Positions 26,772 through 34,455 of a stretch of 64,000 nucleotides of DNA are shown piece by piece. Origin of the DNA: Arthrobacter sp. PvP023 (GTDB lineage Bacteria > Actinomycetota > Actinomycetes > Actinomycetales > Micrococcaceae); assembly GCF_017832975.1 (NCBI RefSeq), contig NZ_JAFIBI010000001.1, forward strand, positions 2,790,001-2,854,000, in the 5' to 3' direction. How positions within the stretch are numbered: position 1 is the first letter of the stretch; each line of letters opens with the position of its first letter. The notes under the pieces were generated by a model, which was not told the DNA's origin, did not search any database, and saw only the letters and a program-made list of their open reading frames with translations. A program made the position numbers and the translations under genes.

Positions 26772-27482
26772 TCAGACTTTGTTTGCTTCGAGGACGAAGA
26801 AGATGAAGGACAGGAACGCTGTCCTCTCGCCGTTGAGGATGCGCGGCGGAAGGAGTTCGTGCGGTGCGTCTGGAGACGGCTCTGGTTCGCTTACGGTGGC
26901 TACGTTAAATCCCGCCGATGTGAAGGCGCTGACCATCGCGTGAAGTGGTCGGTGCCAAAAGGTCAGGACCGCAGGCTCGCCGTCGAACTCATAATCCTCC
27001 GAGTACTGCCGGATGGCGAAGTAATCCTCGGCTGGTTGGTTGATCACGCTGACCGTGGGGTGATTGACCGACAGGATCAGGCGACCGCCCGGCTTCAGCA
27101 CGCGCCGCAGTTCGGCAAGTGGTGCTGACCAGTCCTCCAGATAGTGCAGCACCAAAGACGAGACAACGTCGTCGAAGGAGCCATCGGCGAAAGGGAGCGG
27201 TTCGCTGAGATCGGCCATGTACAGGTCTGCGGTCGCGCCCAATCGTTGTCTGGCCAATTCGAGCATCGCAGGGCTGGAATCTAAGCCGGTCATGATCGCG
27301 CCTTTCGCGCTCAGTGCCGCGGACAGGGGCCCGGAGCCGCAGCCTGCGTCCAAGACCCGGTGACCGTCGACGTCGCCGGCCAGGCCAATCATCGCCGGTC
27401 GCTCGTAGTAGGCGTTGAGGAGGCTGGACTCGTTCTCCGCGGAGTAGTTCTCGGCAAAATTGTCGTAGTGGTTGGACTTCAC
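26772..27482 (-). CDS. Class I SAM-dependent methyltransferase (UbiE/type 11-like)
   Basis: 236 residues starting at GTG 27482 behind AAGGGGAAG. SAM motifs: RVLDAGCGSGPLSAALSAKG, TGLDSSPAMLELARQRL, LPFADGSFDDVVSSLVLHYLEDW and LRRVLKPGGRLILSVNHP. This order is that of methyltransferase type 11 enzymes acting on small molecules. About 290 bases of gene-free DNA separate it from the DUF1326 remnant. No pathway context is visible. Confidence 0.88.
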   Translation of the reverse strand: MKSNHYDNFAENYSAENESSLLNAYYERPAMIGLAGDVDGHRVLDAGCGSGPLSAALSAKGAIMTGLDSSPAMLELARQRLGATADLYMADLSEPLPFADGSFDDVVSSLVLHYLEDWSAPLAELRRVLKPGGRLILSVNHPTVSVINQPAEDYFAIRQYSEDYEFDGEPAVLTFWHRPLHAMVSAFTSAGFNVATVSEPEPSPDAPHELLPPRILNGERTAFLSFIFFVLEANKV

Positions 27483-27692
27483 TGATCTTCCCCTTCAGGC
27501 GAATCCTCACGGGCGGGACAACAGGGCTGATCCTAGCAAGCACGAGCAGTCCTCCCCCTCCACTTACAAAAGACCCCTTAGAGTCACATGATGCGGGTGC
27601 CCCGTGAGCGTCAGCCGCGCTTGACGTCCTCGCCCGATGCCTTGTCCGTTAAGAGCCCGTCCGGCTCGACGCCCAAGTCGGCGCACACTGAA

Positions 27693-28658
27693 CTACTTTT
27701 GACCAGACTTCAGACGGGGAAACAGCGCCTCCGAATTGCCGCGGTCTATCGCCGCACGCAGGGAGGGTTCCAGAGGGTAATTCTCGTACTGCATGTTCAG
27801 GAAATCGATCGCCACAGAGGGGGCGAATGGGAAGTCAGTGCCGTATGTAATGCGGCCCGGGTCAGCTACCTCAAGCAGACTGGGCAGGGTTGCCGGGCTG
27901 GCGGACAGTGCGACGTCGTAGTAGAACCGCCGCAAGATGGACTGTTTCTTATCTCCCAGCGCCGCCAGCGCGCTGAGGGCCAGGTCCTTATCGTTGAGCA
28001 TCGTCAGCAGGATCCTATTGGCGATGTAGGGCACGAAGCCGCCGGCGTGGGCCAGGATGAACTTGATTCCCTGGTACTTCTCCATCGCACCGGACAGGAT
28101 CAGACTGATAGCAGTGCGGGTGGTGTCCAGCAAGAAATCTGCGGCAAAGGTGGGTATGCCCGGCACCGCCGGGGCGGGCAGTTCACCGGGGTGGATGAAC
28201 ACAACGGCCCGGCGGTGGTGCAGAAACTCCAGCAGAGGCTCAAAGCCGGGATCACCCAGATATCGGCCGTCGTTGTTGGCCAACAACACGATCCCGTCCG
28301 CGAGCAGGGTGTCCAGGGCGTACCGGGCCTCCGCCAAAGCGCCTTGCACGTCCGGCAGCGTGAGCGTCGCGAAGAACCCGAACCGCTCCGGCCGGGCGGC
28401 CACCACCTCTGCACTGTACTCGTTGACCTCCCGCGCCCGCCGCCGCGCCTCCGCAGCGTCCCCGAAATACACACCGGGCGTGGACAGGGACAGGATGCCG
28501 GTCTGCACGTCGTGCCTGTCCATGAACTTCAACGCGGAGCGCTCGGACCACGACGGCAGGTCTAAACCGCCGGGGCGGATGCCCTTTTCATGTATCCAGC
28601 GCGCATAACCAGGCGGAACGATGTGCTGGTGAGTGTCAATGCGGTACGGCCGACTCAT
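27693..28658 (-). CDS. Amidohydrolase family 2 (ACMSD/gamma-resorcylate decarboxylase-like)
   Basis: 321 residues from ATG 28658, which has AGAGGAG 6 bases upstream. It is a TIM-barrel metal enzyme with the N-terminal HxH pair (DTHQHIVP, His10 and His12), a His in VVFIHPGELP, ILAHAGGFVPY and the acidic YGTDFPFAP near the C-terminus. Members of this branch decarboxylate aromatic acids or hydrolyse lactones. No other aromatic degradation gene is adjacent, so the substrate is open. A nested palindrome upstream (28711-28739) may be its operator. Confidence 0.85.
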   Translation of the reverse strand: MSRPYRIDTHQHIVPPGYARWIHEKGIRPGGLDLPSWSERSALKFMDRHDVQTGILSLSTPGVYFGDAAEARRRAREVNEYSAEVVAARPERFGFFATLTLPDVQGALAEARYALDTLLADGIVLLANNDGRYLGDPGFEPLLEFLHHRRAVVFIHPGELPAPAVPGIPTFAADFLLDTTRTAISLILSGAMEKYQGIKFILAHAGGFVPYIANRILLTMLNDKDLALSALAALGDKKQSILRRFYYDVALSASPATLPSLLEVADPGRITYGTDFPFAPSVAIDFLNMQYENYPLEPSLRAAIDRGNSEALFPRLKSGQK

Positions 28659-28710
28659 CCCACTCCTCTGCCCAACCCATGAGTTTCGCTGCTCTGAGGC
28701 GCCATAGAGA

Positions 28711-28739
28711 ACAGCGGATGCTGTAAATTTACTCGCTGT
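28711..28739 (-). promoter_or_regulatory. Nested palindrome upstream of the amidohydrolase gene
   Basis: ACAGCG (28711-28716) and CGCTGT (28734-28739) flank the perfect 10-bp palindrome GTAAATTTAC (28723-28732). The element lies about 55-80 bases before the amidohydrolase start and is AT-rich against its surroundings. The regulator is unknown. Confidence 0.4.
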
Positions 28740-28881
28740 CCTCAAGCCTGGCTTCTACGAGAAGACCACGGCGTTAACAGCAACTAGGTTGTCGATGGTC
28801 GCTTCGAGTCACTGCCAGTCCTCGACTTTCATGCTCACCTCGACCGGGATGTCGGAGTCTGCCGGCGAGCCGCCAGGCACG

Positions 28882-29409
28882 TCAGGCCCCTCCACTGATC
28901 TGGCCGTTGCTTCGCGCTTCATTCCGGAGTTTCACCGAATACGGGAAGTAATCCAGGGTCGTCTGGATGCGGGGATCAGGGTGGGTGAGGAACCATTCGT
29001 AGGCGTGGTCGTCCGCCGCCTGCCACCAGGGCTTGGGGAGGCCTTTGAGTTTCCGGGCCTTCCTCCCCCGCCATTCCTGGGTGACGTTGAAGTAGCCCTG
29101 GAGGACTCCGAGGCCGAAGAGGGCAGCGAAGAACAGCATGACCAAAGTCATGAGCGGCATCTTCAACAGCACAAGGAGCCCGAAGATGACACAGGCTAGG
29201 GTGGCCGGGAGAAAGATCAGGGCGGTTGCCAGGAGGCTGAAGCAGAAGGAGCGGATCAGGTGCTGGTCGCCGCCGCCAGAACTTGCGCCGATGCCCCATT
29301 CTTCCTTCGTGTACGCGTAGACGGTTTTGCCTGTTTTGGCGTACCCGTAGTAGTACGGACGATTCACTGCCCGCAGGAAGTGCTCGTCGGCAGCCTTCTT
29401 TTCCCCCAT
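28882..29409 (-). CDS. Hypothetical protein with two membrane helices
   Basis: About 175 residues from ATG 29409. A polar N-terminus (YYYGYAKTGKTVYAYTKEEWGIG) is followed by two long hydrophobic segments (SFCFSLLATALIFLPATLACVIFGLLVLL and LMTLVMLFFAALFGLGVLQGY) and a cytoplasmic-looking C-terminus with WWQAADDHAYEWFLTHPDPRIQTTLDYFPY. I do not recognise a family. The start has only a weak ribosome binding site, and the frame is open further upstream, so the N-terminus is uncertain. Confidence 0.6.
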   Translation of the reverse strand: MGEKKAADEHFLRAVNRPYYYGYAKTGKTVYAYTKEEWGIGASSGGGDQHLIRSFCFSLLATALIFLPATLACVIFGLLVLLKMPLMTLVMLFFAALFGLGVLQGYFNVTQEWRGRKARKLKGLPKPWWQAADDHAYEWFLTHPDPRIQTTLDYFPYSVKLRNEARSNGQISGGA

Positions 29410-29504
29410 GTCACCAACTTTATCGGGTGTCTTGACGCGGATAGCCACCGAGCAGCCCCGCGCCCAGGGGTAGAGGTATGTTTCCTGCCGGAAGCCGCCG
29501 GTCC

Positions 29505-30299
29505 TCACGCAATCAGGTTGAGCGTGAGTTCCACGGCGCCGAGGAAGAGTGCCAGAACCGACGTGCCAAGCCCAGCCACCAGAAGCAGACCGGGGTGGGC
29601 GAGACCCACCACAACGCGCCGGAGTTGGGGCGAATGCCGCAGGAATCTCTTGGGCAGCCGCGAATCCTGCGGGTTCTGCCGCCAGCCGCGGAGACGGCGC
29701 AAGAACCACGCACAGCGCACAATAAGTGCCATCCACAACACCGATACAACCAGGGGAACCGCCGCCAGGAGCAGGTTGAACCCCAACGACGTCACCGCAC
29801 GCTCCGAGTCCCCGGCCAGTGCCTGCACCGTTGTGGAAATCGAGGCGCTGGCCACCACGGAGAGGCCCCACACCATAAACGCAGCCGTCAGCGCGAGGAA
29901 CCGGACAAAGAAGTGCGCGAGCACCGATTCTTTCTGCGGCTTGAGGTACCGGCGCGGGGTCGCATGGAGCACGGCCACAGTGCAGGCCAGTGTGGGCAGG
30001 GCAGCCATCCCCACCAGCACGTACCAGGTCCAGCCGGCCAGGTCCACGAACTCGTCAACAATGATCAGCAACGCCCAAAAACCCGTCCACGCCCAGCCTG
30101 CATGCAGCGGATTCCGGACCAGCCAGGCGGGCAGCCGCTGAGGCAGCGGGACAGCCGGCGCGGCAGAGGACCGGGAACCAGGATTCCCGACCGTCCCATT
30201 TACCGGAATAACAGCTGCTGGGCCGACGCCGGCCGGGCCGTTCGGCAGTGCCCCCGGGTTGGCATCCGCCGGGTCTTGCTCCCCTCTGGCCATGCTCAT
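29505..30299 (-). CDS. Hypothetical integral membrane protein
   Basis: 264 residues. A Pro/Ala-rich N-terminus of about 55 residues precedes five hydrophobic segments (TGFWALLIIVDEFVDL, WYVLVGMAALPTLACTVAVL, VRFLALTAAFMVWGLSVV, LLLAAVPLVVSVLWMALIV, PGLLLVAGLGTSVLALFLGAVEL). A basic loop RRLRGWRQNPQDSRLPKRF lies between segments 4 and 5. No family is recognised. It sits 95 bases upstream of the previous gene on the same strand, so the two may be co-transcribed. Confidence 0.65.
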   Translation of the reverse strand: MSMARGEQDPADANPGALPNGPAGVGPAAVIPVNGTVGNPGSRSSAAPAVPLPQRLPAWLVRNPLHAGWAWTGFWALLIIVDEFVDLAGWTWYVLVGMAALPTLACTVAVLHATPRRYLKPQKESVLAHFFVRFLALTAAFMVWGLSVVASASISTTVQALAGDSERAVTSLGFNLLLAAVPLVVSVLWMALIVRCAWFLRRLRGWRQNPQDSRLPKRFLRHSPQLRRVVVGLAHPGLLLVAGLGTSVLALFLGAVELTLNLIA

Positions 30300-30486
30300 G
30301 GGCTCACTGTAGCAATGCGGGAGGCGGGCCGCCGTCGGCCGTCCGCGCGGTTAAGTGCGGCGCAGTGGCAGCGGAGGATCGCCGGGTATTGCCTGGCCGC
30401 CACCGGAGCCCGTTACTTCGTCGCTATGAGCACAAGTGGTCCCTGAGTTCAGCAAGACCTGGTTCCGCGGCGAGATCGGCTGTGGA

Positions 30487-30981
30487 TCAGCTCTCCCCAG
30501 CCGGTCGGCCTGTTGCACCTGCGGGCAAGAGAACGTCGACCTGCTCTGAGATCTCCGCGAGGATTTCGTCAACGGACCTGGAGATGTTGATCGTGGCCGC
30601 CATGCTGAGGAACATTATCGCGGAGACTATATGCGCCAGCCTGGCAGCGTTCCGAGGTTCGATCCGGGGGTCCCTCGCCAGTACGTCGGCAATCGCTTCC
30701 TCGGTCTGAACGGTGAGGGCCAGGGCGTCGCGGTGGTGGGGTTCTTCGGGATCCCCGAACACGATCTCGCGCAGGTAGGTTCGGCCATTGTCGATCTGCT
30801 TTCGGTTGCATTCCACCACCGGGCGAACGATCGCCATCACGGCGTCGAACACGTCGGGAATCGCCTCGGCGGCCGTTCTGCCCTTGACGAGCGCATCGGC
30901 GTAGGTGGAGTTCTGAACGAGCAGGAGCAGCTCCCCCTTGGTCTTGGCATATAGGAATAAAGTCCCCGTGCCAATGTGCAC
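30487..30981 (-). pseudogene. TetR-family regulator lacking most of its DNA-binding domain
   Basis: The 164 residues begin at GTGTLFLYAKTKGELLLLV, the last helix of a TetR HTH (usual pattern VSxGTLYxYFxxKExLL), followed by a normal TetR ligand-binding region. The first 30-40 residues that form helices 1-2 of the HTH are absent, and no frame upstream supplies them; the sequence there is the control region of the sugar transporter. It reads as a 5'-deleted remnant that probably cannot bind DNA. Confidence 0.65.
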
Positions 30982-31027
30982 CCACCGCCAACCAGGGCAG
31001 CAAAGTAATCAAAAAACAGGCCGGAGT

Positions 31028-31041
31028 TTGAAGCGCTCCAA
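31028..31041 (+). promoter_or_regulatory. LacI-type operator-like site, distal
   Basis: TTGAAGCGCTCCAA is a 14-bp palindrome with one mismatch and a central CG. It closely resembles the proximal site at 31172-31185 and lies 144 bases upstream of it, a spacing that could allow looping. It is most likely recognised by the LacI protein encoded at 37.1-38.2 kb (inference). Confidence 0.5.
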
Positions 31042-31139
31042 TTGTATCGATTCACCTTTAAGGCCAAATTTCCCTTTGAGTCAACGCTCCTTCGACTCTG
31101 AGGGCCAGCGCGCGCGGGGAGCCGAGGATCGAGTGATGG

Positions 31140-31185
31140 TTGACACATTGAAACTCTTCCCTCTAGTCTAATTGAAACGCTTCAA
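31140..31185 (+). promoter_or_regulatory. Promoter region with two LacI-type operator-like sites
   Basis: TTGACA at 31140-31145 is a perfect -35 element; candidate -10 hexamers are TAGTCT (31164, 18-base spacer) or TCTAAT (31167, spacer too long). TTGAAACGCTTCAA (31172-31185, one mismatch from a perfect palindrome) overlaps the expected transcription start, and a weaker match TTGAAACTCTTCCC (31148-31161) lies between the promoter elements. Repressor binding would block the transporter operon. Confidence 0.6.
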
Positions 31186-31210
31186 AAGAAGCACACTTCA
31201 AGGAGGAACT

Positions 31211-32527
31211 GTGGTTTCTGTAGTGTCGCGGCCCAAGGCCCGCGTTCTCGCCCCCGTAGTAGCGTCAGTCGGTGCACTCGCCCTTCTGCTGACCGGCTGC
31301 GGGGCCGGCGGCGGGTCGTCCGCCCAGGGTTCGAAGGACTTTACCTATCTTACCAACGTCGAAAACACCACCATCCGTGGCGAGCTTGAGGCCCTGAGCA
31401 AGGACCAGTGCAAGGCCGAGAACGAGGCAGCGCCACTCAAGGTTGAGACCGTGCCCCAGACCAGCCTCGACCAGAAGCTGCAGCTGCTCGCGGGGCAGAA
31501 CGCCCTCCCGGTCCAGTTCGCAGCCGGCAACGCCCCCGCCCTAACCCAGGACCTGGACAAGTCCGGCAACATCCTGGACTTTGAAAAGGCCCTCAAGGAC
31601 CTGAACATCTCGGACGCCATCCTCCCGGGTGCTGCATCCACCATCAAGTCCCTCTACGGCGGCAAGCTCAACGTCCTGCCGTACCAGTACAACGTCGAAG
31701 GCATCTGGTACAACAAGAAACTCTTCGCTGAGAACGGCATCGAAGTTCCGAAGACCTGGGACGATTTCGTCGCTGCCGGCGAAAAACTGAAGTCCGCCGG
31801 CGTGACGCCTCTCTCGGCGTCGGGCAAGCAGGGCTGGCCCCTGACGCGCCTCGTCAGCGGTTACCTTTTCAGTGACCTGGGTCCTGACGCGCTGAAGAAG
31901 GTCTCGGATGGCGAGGCCAAGCTGACAGACCCGGAATACGTCAAGGCAGCTGAAGCGGTCGCCGATCTCGGCGCCAAGGGCTACTTCGGCCAGGGCATCG
32001 GATCCATCGACTACGACACCGCCGCCTCGCAGTTCCTCAGCGGCAAAGCCGGCATGTTTTACATGGGGAGCTGGATCCTCTCGAACTTCAACGACAAGGC
32101 GCAGAACAAGATCGGCGAGGAAAACATCGGTTTCCTGCCGTTCCCGAAGGTCGCCGGCGGGCAGGGCATTGACAACCAGTACGCCGCAAACGTCGGTCTG
32201 CCGATGACCTTCAACGCCAAGAAGTACGACGACAAGGCCTCCGCCTGGCTCAAGTGCATTGCCACCAACTACGGCAGCACAGCGCTGAAGGACAAGAACT
32301 CGATCTCCGGATTCAAGTTGACCACTCCGGTGGACAGCGTCCCGCCGCTGGTGAAGTCCACGCAGGAAACCGTGAACAACACCAAGGAAAGCGTCCTGTG
32401 GTTCGAGGCGCTCTTCAGCACCAAGGCCACCACCACCAGCCAGACCAACGCCGCAGGCCTCGTCTCCGGAAGCATCACCCCGCAGAAGTTCATGGAACTC
32501 GTCCAGAACGATCTGAACACCAAGTAG
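31211..32527 (+). CDS. Sugar ABC transporter substrate-binding lipoprotein
   Basis: About 438 residues from GTG 31211 behind AGGAGG. The lipoprotein signal ALALLLTGC places the lipid Cys near residue 30. The mature part is an extracellular solute-binding protein of the CUT1 (family 1) type: WYNKKLFAENGIEVPKTWDDFVAAGEKLK, FLSGKAGMFYMGSWILSNF, NAKKYDDKASAWLKCI. It is first in an operon with two permeases and a GH78 rhamnosidase, so the ligand is probably a rhamnose-containing oligosaccharide or glycoside. No ATPase gene is present, so a shared MsiK-type ATPase probably powers it (inference). Confidence 0.92.
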   Translation: MVSVVSRPKARVLAPVVASVGALALLLTGCGAGGGSSAQGSKDFTYLTNVENTTIRGELEALSKDQCKAENEAAPLKVETVPQTSLDQKLQLLAGQNALPVQFAAGNAPALTQDLDKSGNILDFEKALKDLNISDAILPGAASTIKSLYGGKLNVLPYQYNVEGIWYNKKLFAENGIEVPKTWDDFVAAGEKLKSAGVTPLSASGKQGWPLTRLVSGYLFSDLGPDALKKVSDGEAKLTDPEYVKAAEAVADLGAKGYFGQGIGSIDYDTAASQFLSGKAGMFYMGSWILSNFNDKAQNKIGEENIGFLPFPKVAGGQGIDNQYAANVGLPMTFNAKKYDDKASAWLKCIATNYGSTALKDKNSISGFKLTTPVDSVPPLVKSTQETVNNTKESVLWFEALFSTKATTTSQTNAAGLVSGSITPQKFMELVQNDLNTK

Positions 32528-32535
32528 GCGGCCCT

Positions 32536-32563
32536 GCCGGGGCCGGCGCGAGCCGGTCCCGGC
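32536..32563 (+). other. Stem-loop between binding-protein and permease genes
   Basis: Two 12-base arms (32536-32547 and 32552-32563) pair with one mismatch around the loop GCGA. Located just after the binding-protein stop, it could stabilise the upstream mRNA or attenuate read-through, giving more binding protein than permease. Confidence 0.5.
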
Positions 32564-32596
32564 GACCGGCACCCGAATCCCGATGAAAGAAGCACC

Positions 32597-33481
32597 ATGA
32601 ACAACGTCCTCGGAGACAAGAAGGCTGTAGTCGTCCTGCTTGGTCCCGCACTGCTGGTCTACACCCTGGCCATGCTGGTTCCAGTCTTCTGGTCCCTCGG
32701 CTACACCTTCCTCTCCGGCAACGCCATTACGGGCTTCACCTTCGCCGGGCTCTCCAACTTCGAAAAGCTCTTCTCCGACCCCGCGGTCGGCGAAGCCCTC
32801 TGGTTCACTGTCCGCTACGCGGTCGTCATCACGGCAGGTCAGGTGCTCCTGGGCTACTTCCTCTCTCTGCTTTACGTGTTCGCCCTCAAACGGGGTTCAA
32901 GCCTCATCCGGACGCTGGTCTTCTTCCCCGTCGTACTGCCGACTGTGGCCGTTGCACTCCTGTTCCAGAAGATGTTCGAAATCGCGCCGCAGAACGGCCT
33001 CGTCAACTCAGCCCTCAACGTCTTCGGGATGGGTTCCATCGACTGGCTTGGCGACGGTTCCAGAGCATTCTGGGTCATCGTCATCATGGATCTCTGGAGG
33101 TCCATGGGCTTCTACGCCGTCCTGCTCTACACAGGCCTGGTGGACATCCCAGAGGACATCCTCGAATCAGCCCGCCTTGACGGCGCACAGGGACTTCGCC
33201 TGATCCGGCACATTGTCCTGCCGCTCTCGCTGCCGGTACTGCTCTCCTCAATCATCTTCAGCATCAACGGCACGCTGAAGGTTTTCGACTCGATCGTGGC
33301 CCTCACCAACGGCGGGCCCGGCAGCGCCACCACACCCCTGACCCTGCACATGTTCAGGACTTCATTCACCTACGGCGACTACGGCTACGGCAGCACGGTC
33401 GCGCTGCTCCTGACGATCCTGTGTCTGATCGTCACCCTGTTCATCTTCCGCTCGTCGCGCCGCGACCTGACCAAGGACTGA
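32597..33481 (+). CDS. Sugar ABC transporter permease (MalF-like)
   Basis: 294 residues with six membrane helices. The EAA loop that contacts the ATPase is seen in DILESARLDGAQGLRLIRHIVLPLSLPVLLSSIIF. The start ATG 32597 follows GAAAGAAG. It forms the membrane channel with the next gene product, spaced by 6 bases. Belongs to the CUT1 class. Confidence 0.92.
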   Translation: MNNVLGDKKAVVVLLGPALLVYTLAMLVPVFWSLGYTFLSGNAITGFTFAGLSNFEKLFSDPAVGEALWFTVRYAVVITAGQVLLGYFLSLLYVFALKRGSSLIRTLVFFPVVLPTVAVALLFQKMFEIAPQNGLVNSALNVFGMGSIDWLGDGSRAFWVIVIMDLWRSMGFYAVLLYTGLVDIPEDILESARLDGAQGLRLIRHIVLPLSLPVLLSSIIFSINGTLKVFDSIVALTNGGPGSATTPLTLHMFRTSFTYGDYGYGSTVALLLTILCLIVTLFIFRSSRRDLTKD

Positions 33482-33487
33482 CCGACG

Positions 33488-34387
33488 ATGACCGCACCCG
33501 CCACACTTCGGGAACGCACCGCTACTACCCCCTCCGCACCGCCCCGCCGTACACCAAGGATCAAAGTACTCAAACGCCTGCCCGTCCAGCTGCTGGTGGC
33601 ACTCCTGCTGATCGTGGAGATCTACCCCCTGGTCTGGCTCTTCATGGGCTCCTTCAAGACCCAGGACGAGTTCCTCAACAGCCCCGTCTGGACCCTCCCG
33701 CAGAACTTCAGCTTCGACAACTACACCGAGGCCTGGACCACCGGCAACCTGGCCACCTACGTTGGCAACAGCCTGATCGCCACCATCCCCTCGCTCTTCC
33801 TCATCGTCTTGTTCGGCGTCGCCGCGGGCTTCGCCCTTGAAGTGCTGGTGTGGAAAGGCCGCAACGCCGTCCTGCTTACATTCCTCGCCGGAATCATGGT
33901 CCCAGGCCAGATGATCCTGCTCCCGCTCTTCTCCGCCTACTTCCAGGTCGGACTGACGGGAACGCTCTGGCCCCTCATCATCACCTACACCGCAACAGGC
34001 CTGCCGCTGACCGTATTCATGATGGCTACCTACTTCCGTGCAGTACCCCGGGAAGTCTTCGAGGCGGCGACGCTCGACGGCGCCAGCATGATCCGCGCAT
34101 TCTTCTCCATCGGGTTCCCCATGGTCCGCAACGCCGTCTTCACGGTGGCGCTGGTCCAGTTCTTCTTCATCTGGAACGACCTCCTCATCGCCTTGACGTT
34201 CACCAACAACGCCCAACTGAACACCATCCAGGTCGGCCTGCTGAACTTCACCGGCGAATTCGGCGCAGTGCAGTACGGCCCCCTCTTCGCAGCGATCTGC
34301 ATCAACGTATTCGGCACTCTCGTCCTCTACCTCTTCCTGAACCAGCGCGTCATGAAGGGCCTCGCCGGCGGCGCGGTCAAAGGCTAG
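33488..34387 (+). CDS. Sugar ABC transporter permease (MalG-like)
   Basis: 299 residues with six membrane helices and a basic, polar N-terminus. The EAA loop is EVFEAATLDGASMIRAFFSIGFPMVRNAVF. The C-terminal part (FIWNDLLIALTFTNN, VMKGLAGGAVKG) is typical of MalG-type subunits. It starts 6 bases after the previous permease and is followed by the GH78 gene after 68 bases, so all four genes are likely one transcript. Confidence 0.92.
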   Translation: MTAPATLRERTATTPSAPPRRTPRIKVLKRLPVQLLVALLLIVEIYPLVWLFMGSFKTQDEFLNSPVWTLPQNFSFDNYTEAWTTGNLATYVGNSLIATIPSLFLIVLFGVAAGFALEVLVWKGRNAVLLTFLAGIMVPGQMILLPLFSAYFQVGLTGTLWPLIITYTATGLPLTVFMMATYFRAVPREVFEAATLDGASMIRAFFSIGFPMVRNAVFTVALVQFFFIWNDLLIALTFTNNAQLNTIQVGLLNFTGEFGAVQYGPLFAAICINVFGTLVLYLFLNQRVMKGLAGGAVKG

Positions 34388-34455
34388 GACAGGCGTTGAC
34401 ACACCGCGCACCCACCGACCGTGCCAAATCCAACCACCACCAGGAGCACCACACC

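Noticed and set aside
33850..34455. Upstream extension of the GH78 frame
   Set aside because: It overlaps the permease gene in another frame and has low-complexity Arg/Pro/His-rich content; ATG 34456 has a good ribosome binding site and domain start.
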